In this document: piece by piece, positions 32,629 through 41,389 of the stretch
How positions within the stretch are numbered: position 1 is the first letter of the stretch
How the letters are laid out: every line of letters starts with the position of its first letter
Assembly (NCBI GenBank): GCA_033064195.1
Contig: JARBJD010000492.1
Coordinates: forward strand, 1-41,391
Length of the DNA: 41,391 bases
DNA from: Blattamonas nauphoetae
Lineage: Eukaryota > Preaxostyla > Oxymonadida
Reading direction: 5' to 3'
The notes under the pieces: model-generated
What the model was told of the DNA's origin: nothing
Seen by the model: the letters and a program-made list of their open reading frames with translations, nothing else
Database searches by the model: none
Translations under genes and position numbers: made by a program

Positions 32629-33715
32629 AGTTGAAAGTCAATTCCGATTGACCATTTTTAAATCTTGTATTAAAAGGAATTTATGACATTTTGATGACAT
32701 CAATATTTGACCTAAATTCTTAAAATATATCCAATATTTTGACCTCGTGAAAAGTGTCCATTTTGAAGTAAATTTTTGCTTTATTTCGAAAATTTAGTCA
32801 CTTTTTTCGACTTTTTGATTTTTTCAATATGACTAATTTGGCACTTATTTGGGAACCCATCTGAGAAAATTCTTGAAACAAAAACTAAAATCTCGAGGAC
32901 GATGTGATTCATCAATCAAAAGAAACTAGATGAAGATCGGTAGAGTATTCGTCGAGATCTGAGTTATTCTTCATTCAAAAGAGTTCGAAAAAAAAGTGAA
33001 CCTCTTTTGAGAAAACACTCGTATCTCGACAACGAGCAGAGATCCAGACTCGAAACCACTCGCAATCGATAGAGGACTCAATTTTGCATATAGGCAGACC
33101 TTTGAGACTGATCTCATCGATCTCAGCTTTTTTGATCTCAGAAAATAACTAGTGTTCAAATTCTCATAAAACTCGAAATAACGAAGTAAAAGACCCACTA
33201 TCCGTGTTGTTTTTTGTTTAGAAGTACTTTCATTGAAATCTCGAGATGAATCGTCCCACAATAATTCTTCTTCCCGATCCGATTGAAGAACTGGATGAAT
33301 CACGCTTGTTTATCGAAAAAATTATTAATTCCACCGTGATGGATCTCATATACCATTTCTTGACGATTATTTCTCTCTTAGAGTGATTTATTCAGCAGGT
33401 TTACATTCGTTGTTCAATTGTTTATTAGTCTTCGAGATTTCTTTTCATTATATCCTTTTCTTCTATATTTCAACATTCTTATTCCATTTTCTCTTTTCAT
33501 TTCCTTTTATTTCCTTATCTTTCAAATTCTCCCTTCGTTCAAGTCTGGAAACGAAATCTCTGGCCTAACTGGATGTTTCTCTTCACGGTTTGTTTGCCTG
33601 TTTCCTTCCTCCGAACTCTTTTGACTTTATTCTTTTATTTTCTTTCTCATCGATTGTTTTATTTTCTTATCTTTAGGATTGTCATTCTGAACAAAACTGG
33701 ATACTCGCTGTCTGG
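32629..33715. other. AT-rich stretch without a supported gene
   Basis: 32640-32880 is very AT-rich with long A and T runs. 33083-33135 holds GCATATAGGCAGACCTTTGA and GATCTCA motifs repeated in inverted form near 36,780-36,870. 33380-33700 is T-rich and gives only Phe/Ser/Leu-rich open frames, more like an intron or flank than coding sequence. Confidence 0.4.
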
Positions 33716-33718
33716 CAT

Positions 33719-34206
33719 GTCACGCTGTTTTCTCTGACCGCTTGGTGCATTGGCTGAATATGATGTTCGAAATTCCGAATCTGGTGTCTGTTCTCTTCCA
33801 CGACTCGTATCTGTCGCTCCACTCTGTCTCCGCGTCGCTTCTGTTCAAGGTCCGGAAATTGTTCACACTGAAGAACCAGTCTCTACAGACCCTCCTGACT
33901 GAATGTGTGCTCTCCTTTTCTGAACAATCGCACATTTCATTTATCGTTTCCAACAGTCCTCGCTCTTCTTTCTTTTCGTTGCTGATTCTGCTCTACCATA
34001 CCCACATCAGGCAGCATTTGGGATGTGCAGTGGATCTGTCTCAACATGTCCAGCAAGTGACGCTCCATGACATGCCGAGCCGAAGACGGGTGTCGAAGAT
34101 GAGCGAAGAACTGTCAAAACGGGATGGTCCCAAAAGTCGTGATATCGGACAAATTGACGAAGAAAACATCTCAGAAGACGGAGAGTGCAAACGACACTCG
34201 TTTTAG
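33719..34206 (+). CDS. Host-like protein segment, unknown family
   Basis: Plus-strand open stretch of at least 154 codons with good coding character: HWLNMMFEIPNLVSVLFHD, LLFKVRKLFTLKNQSLQTLL and SFFSLLILLYHTHIRQHLG, then a charged tail (RRRVSKMSEELSKRDGPKS, IDEENISEDGECKRHSF) ending in TAG at 34206. The first two thirds look all-alpha and amphipathic, like a helical-repeat or RUN-type adaptor, but I cannot assign it. The real start is unclear; the in-frame ATG at 33742 is one option, and an upstream exon is likely. A polypyrimidine tract and CAG at about 34,359 suggest that a further exon of the same gene may follow. Confidence 0.4.
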
Positions 34207-34359
34207 TGACAAGCAGGACATTTAGAGTGAGGAACTGATCCAAGTTTGTGTTGCAAACCTTCTTGTCTTCTATTGACCCTATTCGGTCTCTCTCGACTTT
34301 TCATCGTTTTTGCCTTCAATTTGTAACTTTTCATTTTGAATTCACACTCATTTTCACAG

Positions 34360-34991
34360 GACCAGCTTCGGATGAGCGATGTTGAATTTGGGCGATTGAG
34401 TGGCGGTCTTGTGCATTCCCGCCCGAAAACGACGCTGAATGGGAAAGAACAGACTTACTATCGGAAAAGCGTGAGATTGAAGTTGAAATGGAGAACGAGC
34501 GATGGTTGGAACGAACAAATCGAAGCGATTTGGAGCACACAGAAACATCACCCGACTCGATTTCGTCGGATTCGCATCATTCTCCACTCTTGACACCACC
34601 TCACTCACAACACTTGGCTGTCCCAGACTCACCCTCCCCACCATCCTCCCACCACTCTATCACCGACTTCCGCTCTCCTCTGCCGCAAACCATCGACTCT
34701 TCACATTTCGATTCTCACTCCACCTCGCCTCTTCCACTCTCATCCGCACTTCACACTCCTTCTCCTTCCCAACACAAGTCTGAATCGTCATCACACGCAT
34801 CTTCCAACCGTGACAAGACAGATCGTGTGACATCGTGCAGACACTCACCACAATCTCGGAATTTGGATCAAAATGAAAGAAGAGATACGAGGAGAAGCTC
34901 CGACTCACTTGGAAGCACACGAGGCTCGTCGATTGTTTTGAAGAAGAAAGAAGAGAGACATCTCGCGTGGCTGAACAAGAAAGCAGTTTAG
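34360..34991 (+). CDS. Ser-rich host-like coding segment
   Basis: Plus-strand stretch, open in its best frame from about 34,378 to TAG at 34991. It begins with a charged coiled-coil-like part (ERTDLLSEKREIEVEMENER) and then a long Ser/His/Pro-rich low-complexity part (SPDSISSDSHHSPLLTPPHS and on), ending KKKEERHLAWLNKKAV. It is preceded by a CAG acceptor at about 34,359 and follows the helical segment at 33719-34206 on the same strand, so both may be exons of one gene. No domain recognised. It could also be decaying, as the acceptor does not open directly into this frame. Confidence 0.35.
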
Positions 34992-35337
34992 AAGACTCAA
35001 GTCGACACAGCCAAGATGAACAAGACGGACCTGAGAGACCGACGAAGAGAGACAAGTCAACAAAAGCAATGACCAAAGCGAGATCGAAGAGGGCGACGAG
35101 ATGGATGACAAATATGTGCATCGTCGACAGCCCTAACTAGGATCTGTGTAACGACTGATCATTCGGTGAGGAGATTGGGAGGGAGAGAAGGGACGAGGTG
35201 GGTTGGAGGGAGGATGAAAGAAGAGAAGGTGGATGAAGAGAGATGGAGAAGGAAGAAGAACGGAAAGTGAGAAGGCGAGTTGAGTGGGAGCTGTTTTACG
35301 AGAAGAGGAGGCAATTTGATCTCCCGAAGCGATTGGC

Positions 35338-35745
35338 TTGAAGTCAGCATCAGGTCGAAGCTGGCTATTCCAGTCACCATCCCCATTCACCATTGAGGCC
35401 AAAGCAGTCTCTCTGAAAGGCCAGTTTCAGTCGTCTCTTCAGCCGTTCGTGTGTCCTCCTCACACTACCAGCTCTCTCTTCACCGTGTCTGACGAAGCCT
35501 CTCTCTTTGTGGTTTTCTTCCACCAACTCGATTCCTCAATCACGGAGCTTCTCATCAATATCAGTTCGGAGGGTGTGGTCGAAATCTCGCTTTGTGCCTT
35601 CACATCAGATGGAGGAATCCAATATGGCCTTCGCCGATCGTTCGGGTTTCGAATTCGATGGAGGATCTGTCAAACTATTACTCGCCCGTGATTTAAATTC
35701 TGTTCTCATCGCTAACGTCGCAACGACTGGCGATGGAGCCGTCTG
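35338..35745 (+). pseudogene. Beta-rich host-like fragment
   Basis: Plus-strand stretch with an alternating hydrophobic pattern: EAKAVSLKGQFQSSLQPFV, DEASLFVVFFHQLDSSITEL and NISSEGVVEISLCAFTSDGG; then, in another frame, RSGFEFDGGSVKLLLARDL and IANVATTGDGAV, ending in TGA at 35746. It resembles a beta-sandwich or SPRY-like surface more than helical proteins, but I cannot name the family. A frame change near 35,630 suggests decay. Confidence 0.35.
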
Positions 35746-36600
35746 AGTTGCCGAAATGCGTTTGTTGAACTGACAAAGCGCATTTCTTCGAGGAGTGTCA
35801 CACAATCAACGTCAATCGGATGCTCGCTACGCTCTGCTCAGCGGAGACCAGAGGCGGTGACTACTTCATCCCTCGCTCGATCAAAATAGCGATCTCAACC
35901 TTCAACCGACTCTGATCGAGTGTTCTGCCAAACTCGGTGGCTGAATGTTTCTCGACGTGTCTGGCTTTTCCTCACTGACCCTGACTCATCCCGGATATGT
36001 CGACCTACTCTCAATCAACATCCCTGCAACCATGTCCTCGAATTATGTCGCTGTGAAGGGAGGAGGGATCTTCTTTCGACGGAGATTGGTTGCATGTTGG
36101 GAGTGTTCAGTTCGAATCGTTGCCAATGTCGAATGGTGGTCCATTTATCTACGGAGAAGAGCTGGTCGAATAGCACGATGTCGTCGAATGATGGTTCTCC
36201 ATCCAAACAGATCGAAGTGGAAGGCCATCCCGAATGGTCTCGAAATTTGGATCTTCCAAAGATTGTTCTGATCGCCTCTGATTCGCCGACTTATCAAAGT
36301 GTCTTCGAGAAGGAGTCGAAAAGCAGTTCGATCAACGATTATCTCCTCTGCTGCATCTGAAAGACGAGAATTACGAGTATCTCCAAATCCCGATCTTCAT
36401 CCAGCACAAAGTGTTTTAGACCAAACAGGAGTTGTGACAGAGCAATCCATCCTTTTATTCCAGAGACATCAACCGATCCAGTTACGCACTCCATTCTCAT
36501 TTGGATCCAACTGTCGGAAGAACGATCGATTCTTCCTGAATCGACGCCTTCTCCGTCTGATGGATGGACAGCGAGAGGTGGAATGAGCAACACGTGGCGA
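35746..36600 (+). other. Coding-like fragments, unknown
   Basis: Short plus-strand stretches in changing frames with moderately good coding character, for example HPEWSRNLDLPKIVLIASDS near 36,225-36,290 and HPAQSVLDQTGVVTEQSILL near 36,400-36,455. No domain recognised. Probably the decayed continuation of the host-like tract to the left. 36,600-36,780 shows nothing. Confidence 0.25.
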
Positions 36601-36779
36601 TCGCATGGACTGAATAATTATGCAACGAAAGCAACTTCGAGAAGAGTGCGAAAGGAGAGAAGACGTTTTTCCCTCTTTCAGTGTTCATTCTATCGCACTA
36701 CAACCATTTCGCTTTTCAAGATTCTTATTTTGACCAATTGACACAACAATGAGACAAATATAGATACGCCTAATTAAGT

Positions 36780-36870
36780 CATTGATCTCAGTCCCAAAAC
36801 CGGAACTGAGATCGATCGATCTCAGTTTCTGCTTGATCGATCTCATGTATCAAAGGTCTGCATATAGGCA
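36780..36870. repeat. GATCTCAG/ATCGATC-rich inverted motif cluster
   Basis: Contains GATCTCAG three times on either strand, a palindromic GATCGATCGATC-like core, and TCAAAGGTCTGCATATAGGC, which is the inverted form (18 of 20) of 33089-33108. Similar GATCTCAG motifs are subterminal in the two hAT-type MITEs, so this may be one end of a related element. Confidence 0.5.
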
Positions 36871-36882
36871 AAAAGTGCAAAA

Positions 36883-36957
36883 CCTTAGGGAGGGAGGCTG
36901 GTGGTTTTATTGCCTGGTGTGTTGGCAAGTCCCTAAGGCCCAGGGTTGCGATCCCTG
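36883..36957 (+). other. Hairpin with a tRNA T-arm-like motif
   Basis: CCTTAGGGA (36883-36891) pairs with TCCCTAAGG (36930-36938), and right after it CAGGG TTGCGAT CCCTG (36941-36957) forms a 5-bp stem with a 7-base loop, like a tRNA T-arm. No matching acceptor stem is found. Perhaps a relic of a tRNA-derived repeat. Confidence 0.3.
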
Positions 36958-37004
36958 TTTCTGACATTTATCTCACTTTTTAAATCCGACGTCGGACAAA
37001 TTAT

Positions 37005-37077
37005 TGCTTCCTCCGGGGTTCGAACCTGGGACTCCTAGCCTAGTGGTACGTGCACTTACCACTCGACTACTCATCCC
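37005..37077 (-). other. tRNA-like sequence (pseudo-tRNA or tRNA-derived repeat)
   Basis: On the minus strand the 73 bases place a B-box (GGTTCGAACC) and an A-box-like TAGTCGAGTGG at the canonical tRNA distances (G18G19 and TTCGA at 54-58), and the T-stem pairs at four of five positions. However, the acceptor ends (GGGATGA and AGGAAGC) do not pair and no convincing anticodon stem forms; the middle is instead a GTGGTA...TACCAC hairpin. A working tRNA is therefore unlikely. Confidence 0.35.
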
Positions 37078-37439
37078 TAATTTTCCGAGGATTTACCTGG
37101 CTACATATCTGTGTGGAGGGTCGTTTTGGGTCATTTTTCAAAAGTGAGATAAATTTTTTTGAGAAAAATTTTTTTTCGTCAAATCAAATTTCACAGAATG
37201 GATGTCAAACATGATATAAAACGATTTTCCAAAATTTTTTGAACAATTTTGATTTTTGCCATATATCATTTTTTGGTGACATGGAAAATGAAGAAAAATC
37301 GATGTTCTCAGATCTTGATCAAACTCTCATCTAAGGTCATATCCGACACGCTCTTTCGATTGCCGCAAGAATTATTGAAATCGGATCAGTAGTTATGGAG
37401 AAATTTCACTTTTGAAAAACAAAGGAGATTTTTATTTTT

Positions 37440-37460
37440 CGAATTTTTATTTTGTACTAA
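37440..37460 (+). promoter_or_regulatory. Shared AT-rich leader (first right-hand copy)
   Basis: GAATTTTTATTTTGTACTAA stands directly before ATG at 37461. An almost identical GAATTTTTAATTTGTATTAA precedes ATG at 37993. Minus-strand versions lie at about 39500-39514 and 41202-41220, and in the left copy at 336-351, 1307-1320, 2568-2582 and 4504-4516. Read as a promoter or leader of the element by its fixed position. Confidence 0.55.
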
Positions 37461-37982
37461 ATGGCACAGCTAGAACTCATCGAAGAACTTGAGCAAATTT
37501 TAGAATACACTAATCCCAATCGAAAGGACAGTGATATGATGAATTTCCTGAGTCAGAATCATTTATTTCTCATGAAATTAGGATTGTGGAAACCAGAACT
37601 GATTGTCAATTTCAAAACTTTAAAACAATTATTCCAAAAATATGTTGACATCGATAACCCAACTTGGATGAACTATGACACAAAGAAATGGCGGCGAAAC
37701 CAACCTCAACTGATCTGTGAAATAGCAAACGTCAGAAAACTTCCCGATGCATCGGAGAATTTAAACGTCAGACTATCGAAAGAACAGATCAGTCAAATGG
37801 TGATGAACGTGTTGAGAGCAAAACCTCAAAGTTTCTCGAAGATGAAACCAGAATCGTTCGAATATTATCGACCAATCTGTGCCGAAATCTGGATGAAGTA
37901 CGTGAAAAGAAGTACCAAATTGGTTACTTCAAAGATCAACAGAAATAAAACTCGTTGTTATTTTTTTATTTTGAATTTTTAA
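37461..37982 (+). CDS. Polinton-like element, 173-residue unknown protein
   Basis: An open frame that looks whole, with ATG at 37461 directly after the leader. The protein is mostly helical and charged (MAQLELIEELEQILEYTNPN, ETWMKYVKR-type tail) with no signal peptide or membrane segment. A conserved-looking central part has NPTWMNYDTKKWRRNQPQL. I do not recognise the family. It ends shortly before the next leader, whose AT-rich sequence overlaps its last codons, so the true end might be a few residues earlier in other copies. Possibly a small virion or DNA-binding protein, but this is a guess. Confidence 0.5.
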   Translation: MAQLELIEELEQILEYTNPNRKDSDMMNFLSQNHLFLMKLGLWKPELIVNFKTLKQLFQKYVDIDNPTWMNYDTKKWRRNQPQLICEIANVRKLPDASENLNVRLSKEQISQMVMNVLRAKPQSFSKMKPESFEYYRPICAEIWMKYVKRSTKLVTSKINRNKTRCYFFILNF

Positions 37983-37992
37983 TTTGTATTAA

Positions 37993-38142
37993 ATGAATCC
38001 AACGGCGATGTATACCGAAAGACGTCGAGTATGTTCAGAACAAGCATTATCTGAATCCATGAAAGAGAACTGTTCGCAAGTCTCTGAGTATGTCAGAAAT
38101 AATGTGCCGGTGACGAATGTTCATGAGAGAATCAAGTTTTAA
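37993..38142 (+). CDS. Polinton-like element, small 49-residue protein
   Basis: Small open frame from ATG at 37993 to TAA at 38142, placed directly after the second leader, which is the main support for it. It opens MNPTAMYTERRRVCSEQAL and is hydrophilic. It could be the first part of the fibre-type gene that follows on the same strand rather than a separate gene. No domain. Confidence 0.4.
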   Translation: MNPTAMYTERRRVCSEQALSESMKENCSQVSEYVRNNVPVTNVHERIKF

Positions 38143-38159
38143 TTTCAATGAAAGAGCAA

Positions 38160-39010
38160 ACCAAAATGAATCGACAAAATACAATTCACAAAATGATTTG
38201 AGAAATGGATTGATTATAATCTCTCGACGATCACTGAGAATGCGGCAGTGATTGAATCACTGCAGAGAAGGAGAAACGAATCAGAATGAAGTCGATACAC
38301 TCAAAGAAGACAACAGAAGCACACAAGACAGCGATATCGTCAATCCAAAAGTAGTCAGCACAAATGGATCAATCACTTGTTCAGCTGGTATTGCGACACC
38401 AACAATTGGAGGATTGATCAATGTGAGTGGAGCGAAGTGGGATATATCAGAGGATCACTTCCGAAGTATCCTGGAACATATCCGGCTTCAACATTTAAGT
38501 CTGGCATATCAATCTCACAATCGATTGCAGAAACATCAGGAATTCAGTTCAATGGTGATGGTATCGTTATGTAGTCACCGTGTGACTCACCAGCTTTGTA
38601 TTACTATGACGAGGATACTGGTTCAGGAGTCTTTCAATATCACCAACAGGAAGTTTTTCTCAGTTGTCAGGACAGGGGGAAGAGTGAAAAGAAATATTGA
38701 ACCATACCCTGATGTTCTTGAACAACTGAATAAAGTCGAAATTGTCCAGTACCAATTCAACACATTCGACTCGAAGATCGACAAAGTGACAAAACAAAAT
38801 AGAGAATGAGACTGATGAAGAACACTTGAAGAACTGCAAAGAGAAATGTGAATGCTTGGAAGAAGGAAAGTGAGAAGAAACACATTGGTGTGATTGCACA
38901 ACAGATCCAAGAAATATTCCCCTGAAGTCGTGAATGATTCCAATCCAGATTATCTTCAGGTTGACTACGCAGAACTCTCGTGCTTCTGTATCAAAGCTAT
39001 TCAGGAATGA
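38160..39010 (+). pseudogene. Fibre-like protein with S74 intramolecular-chaperone signature, fossil
   Basis: Plus-strand remains of a long structural protein. The middle has Gly/Thr/Ser-rich beta-type sequence (SITCSAGIATPTIGGLINV, near 38360-38420). The distal part carries the peptidase_S74 / ICA signature: RVKRNIEPYPDVLEQLNKVE (near 38680-38745), HIGVIAQQIQEIF (near 38883-38925) and YLQVDYAELS (near 38950-38985). S74 domains sit at the C-terminal end of phage tail spikes, endosialidases and eukaryotic MyRF; they guide trimer folding and then cut themselves off. By analogy this would be a trimeric fibre or spike of the Polinton-type virion. Broken. Confidence 0.65.
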
Positions 39011-39299
39011 TGTTCAATCGTCGGACATCAACAGTCACTCATCAATGAACTAATACAAAAATATAATTCACTGATTAGTATTCCGAACATGAGGATCAAC
39101 CAAGGAAATTCATAATACTCTTTGATTATTTTTCCATTGATTGTCTCTGTTGTTTCCATCTCAATTGATTCACCAGAACTGTCTTTGAACCAGATCTTCA
39201 CAATTGATTGTCGAGTAGTTAATTCCCACTTCTTTCCTTCGCAATCTGTTCATTACAGAAAGCAACATATGAGTCATTGAATGCATCAGTCTGGATCAA

Positions 39300-39510
39300 T
39301 CACCGTGGATCATGTGTGTGCTGAGGAATGTCTTTTGAAATGACTGTCGATGCATCACTCATCTCTTCTTTCACATGGATGAGTTTGCAGTCAAGAAAGT
39401 AGATGTATTTTTGTTTTCTAGAATTGGTAAAATCAGGAGGGAGTTGAGCAGTGTGAGAATTCTGAATTGAGAAGTAACGCTTCACCCATTCTTTGTTTTC
39501 TACAAAATAA
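39300..39510 (-). pseudogene. Polinton-like element, small unknown gene
   Basis: Minus-strand coding tract downstream of a leader at about 39500-39514. It reads KEWVKRYFSIQNSHTAQLPP and DCKLIHVKEEMSDASTVISK. No family recognised. Between 39,010 and 39,300 a further minus-strand tract (KIWFKDSSGESIEME near 39,160-39,200) suggests that it continues. Part of the fossil element. Confidence 0.35.
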
Positions 39511-39529
39511 AATATCATCTTTGTTCTAT

Positions 39530-40163
39530 TCAAAATCCTCTCTTCACTTCTTCATACGCTTCTTGGAGTCGACGATCAATGACATATCGCACTCGCGGCT
39601 GTCCATTCTCAATCCAGAACAACCAGCATGTAGCTTGATGCAATGCCAAAATTGGTGGAGGAGGACCTTCTGGAGTTGATGTGAAATATGGATCAGGTTC
39701 ACCTTGTTTGATTGGGGTTCCTCTGAAGACAATGTTCACTGATTCTGCTGTCGATATACCTTCTTCTCCACCAGCGATTTCCACTTCGATCTGTTGGAAC
39801 CATAAATGTGAATGAAGTTGCATCCGTTGATGGTCTCAGTTTTCTGCTCTCCTTTCCACCATAGACATAATTGCGAGGTTCACAAATGGAATTCTCAAAC
39901 TCTTGTGTTGCCGAACAGCCAATGAAATCACCGTTCACCATCATCATTTGATAGAACTCTGGTGAGATTGTTGACATTGGGAAATTGGGATAATTATTTC
40001 CAAGCATTTCGAAGTGACCAACATAGTGAGGATTTCTGAAGACTGTACACTCGTTTGGTCTATCGGGAATAAGCACATTAGATTCATGAGGTTGTTGAGT
40101 TTGATACTTATGTTTGATCTCACTCCATTGCATTTGCAGATGATTGAAATGATTGTGTGTCAA
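39530..40163 (-). pseudogene. Polinton-like element, unknown gene with PPPILA...NGQPRVRY end
   Basis: Minus-strand coding tract. The proximal part has NYVYGGKESRKLRPSTDA; the distal part has FQQIEVEIAGGEEG and PPPILALHQATCWLFW followed by IENGQPRVRYV. The distal end is clearly related to the segment at 41243-41389 (PAPILA...TWWVLRYSNGKPKVEY), so two tandem relatives of this C-terminal domain occur in the element. A structural (capsid or capsid-associated) role is possible, but no motif proves it. Confidence 0.45.
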
Positions 40164-40175
40164 TTCTTTCAGCTT

Positions 40176-40560
40176 TCAAGACGTATAATGTCTTTGAATA
40201 CGTGTTGATGAGAGATTGTTTGTTGCATCAGTGATTTGATTTCCGTAGCAAACTGATGTGACTTTATCAACTGATGAAGCAAGAACAGTGCAAGTGGTTG
40301 ATTTCACTGTAGTATGCACAATTCCAGTACTTGGATCTGGATCTGAATATGTATAATATTGATAAACTGGATTTCCGATTTGTGTGAATTCTTGAGTCAC
40401 ATTTGTGAATTCTCCATCTTGAAATAGTGCGTGATGAGATTTGTGTGTAGTATATTTTCCTAATGGATCTTTCTCCTCGTATCGTTCAAGTCCTTTTCGA
40501 ATGACTGTGGGTACTTGAATCGGACAGTACACAAGTGAATCAGTTGTCAAATGAAAAATC
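40176..40560 (-). pseudogene. Polinton-like element, unknown beta-rich segment
   Basis: Minus-strand tract opening MTTDSLVYCPIQVPTVI and continuing with FTNVTQEFTQIGNPVYQYYT and HTTVKSTTCTVLASSVDK. It is rich in Thr, Val and Tyr, as in beta-sandwich structural proteins. It lies just upstream of, and on the same strand as, the 39530-40163 tract and may belong with it. No family assigned. Confidence 0.4.
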
Positions 40561-40659
40561 TCAAACGTAAATTGCCAAAGATGGAATTTGGATACTGATC
40601 AAAAGTACTCAGTGAAAGTAAATTCACAAACGGAATAACCAGAGGAATGTAATTAGGAA

Positions 40660-41199
40660 CATTGTTTCTGTATTAGGGTTGGAGAAAAGTAGCATCCACA
40701 AACACTTGGATCCATTCTCTAAACATTTCAAAAGACTGTAGCAATGCTTCATGTTGTTTTCTCTTCATAAGACTTGAAAGTGTGGTACAGAAATGATTCG
40801 TGAACATGATTATTCTGGAGTGTATTGTCAATGATGTTTCCTTTACTGTCGACGAGTCTCCTGTCTCGAATTGCATCTGATGATGACTTATATCCGTAGA
40901 ACACATTGCATACATGTTAGGGTGAAGTAGTTCCTGTCTGTCGTCGGTTGCTCATACGGAACAGTGGATCAATTCGCAAATGATCTTCGCAAACTCAGTT
41001 CATCATGACCATCATAACACAGTGGAACTTCAATCCTCTCCGATTCTGCAAGGCATAGGTGGATTCGTTGGATGCACTTCTTGGATGGAATAAATGTGTG
41101 GCTCTGAATCCCATTGTTTTGGCAGATATGATTGCACTTCAATTTGCTCGATTAATGTCGATGTTGGTTTTGATTGATTTGATCTGATACTTCTCATTT
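40660..41199 (-). pseudogene. Polinton-like element, unknown gene
   Basis: Minus-strand tract with probable start at 41199, after an AT-rich leader (about 41202-41220). It opens MRSIRSNQSKPTSTLIEQIE and YLPKQWDSEPHIYSIQEVHP; the distal part (40673-40915) has TVKETSLTIHSRIIMFTNHF and SFEMFREWIQVFVDATFLQP. Not recognised. Broken. The adjacent right-hand segment belongs to another gene on the same strand. Confidence 0.4.
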
Positions 41200-41242
41200 A
41201 GAAAAATAGAAAATACAATATCATTATTTTCTTTTACTGTTT

Positions 41243-41389
41243 TCAATTTTGAATAATTCCTAAATCTTGTGTAGTGCTTTCAGTGTGTGATTTGGATGAA
41301 TACTCCACTTTCGGTTTGCCATTACTGTATCGTAATACCCACCATGTGTTTGCAGTTGTTGCTAGAATCGGTGCTGGAGGATATGAGTA
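41243..41389 (-). pseudogene. C-terminal segment of a PxPILA...NGKPKVEY protein, runs off the edge
   Basis: Minus-strand, 48 codons ending in TGA at 41245-41243, open to the right edge. It reads PAPILATTANTWWVLRYSNG and KPKVEYSSK, matching the distal end of the 39530-40163 tract (PPPILA...CWLFWIENGQPRVRY) at the Pro-Ile-Leu-Ala, Trp, Asn-Gly and Pro-x-Val-x-Tyr positions. A second member of the same protein family. Function unknown. Confidence 0.5.

Noticed and set aside
37005-37077. Functional tRNA gene
   Set aside because: A- and B-box spacing is right, but acceptor and anticodon stems do not form.
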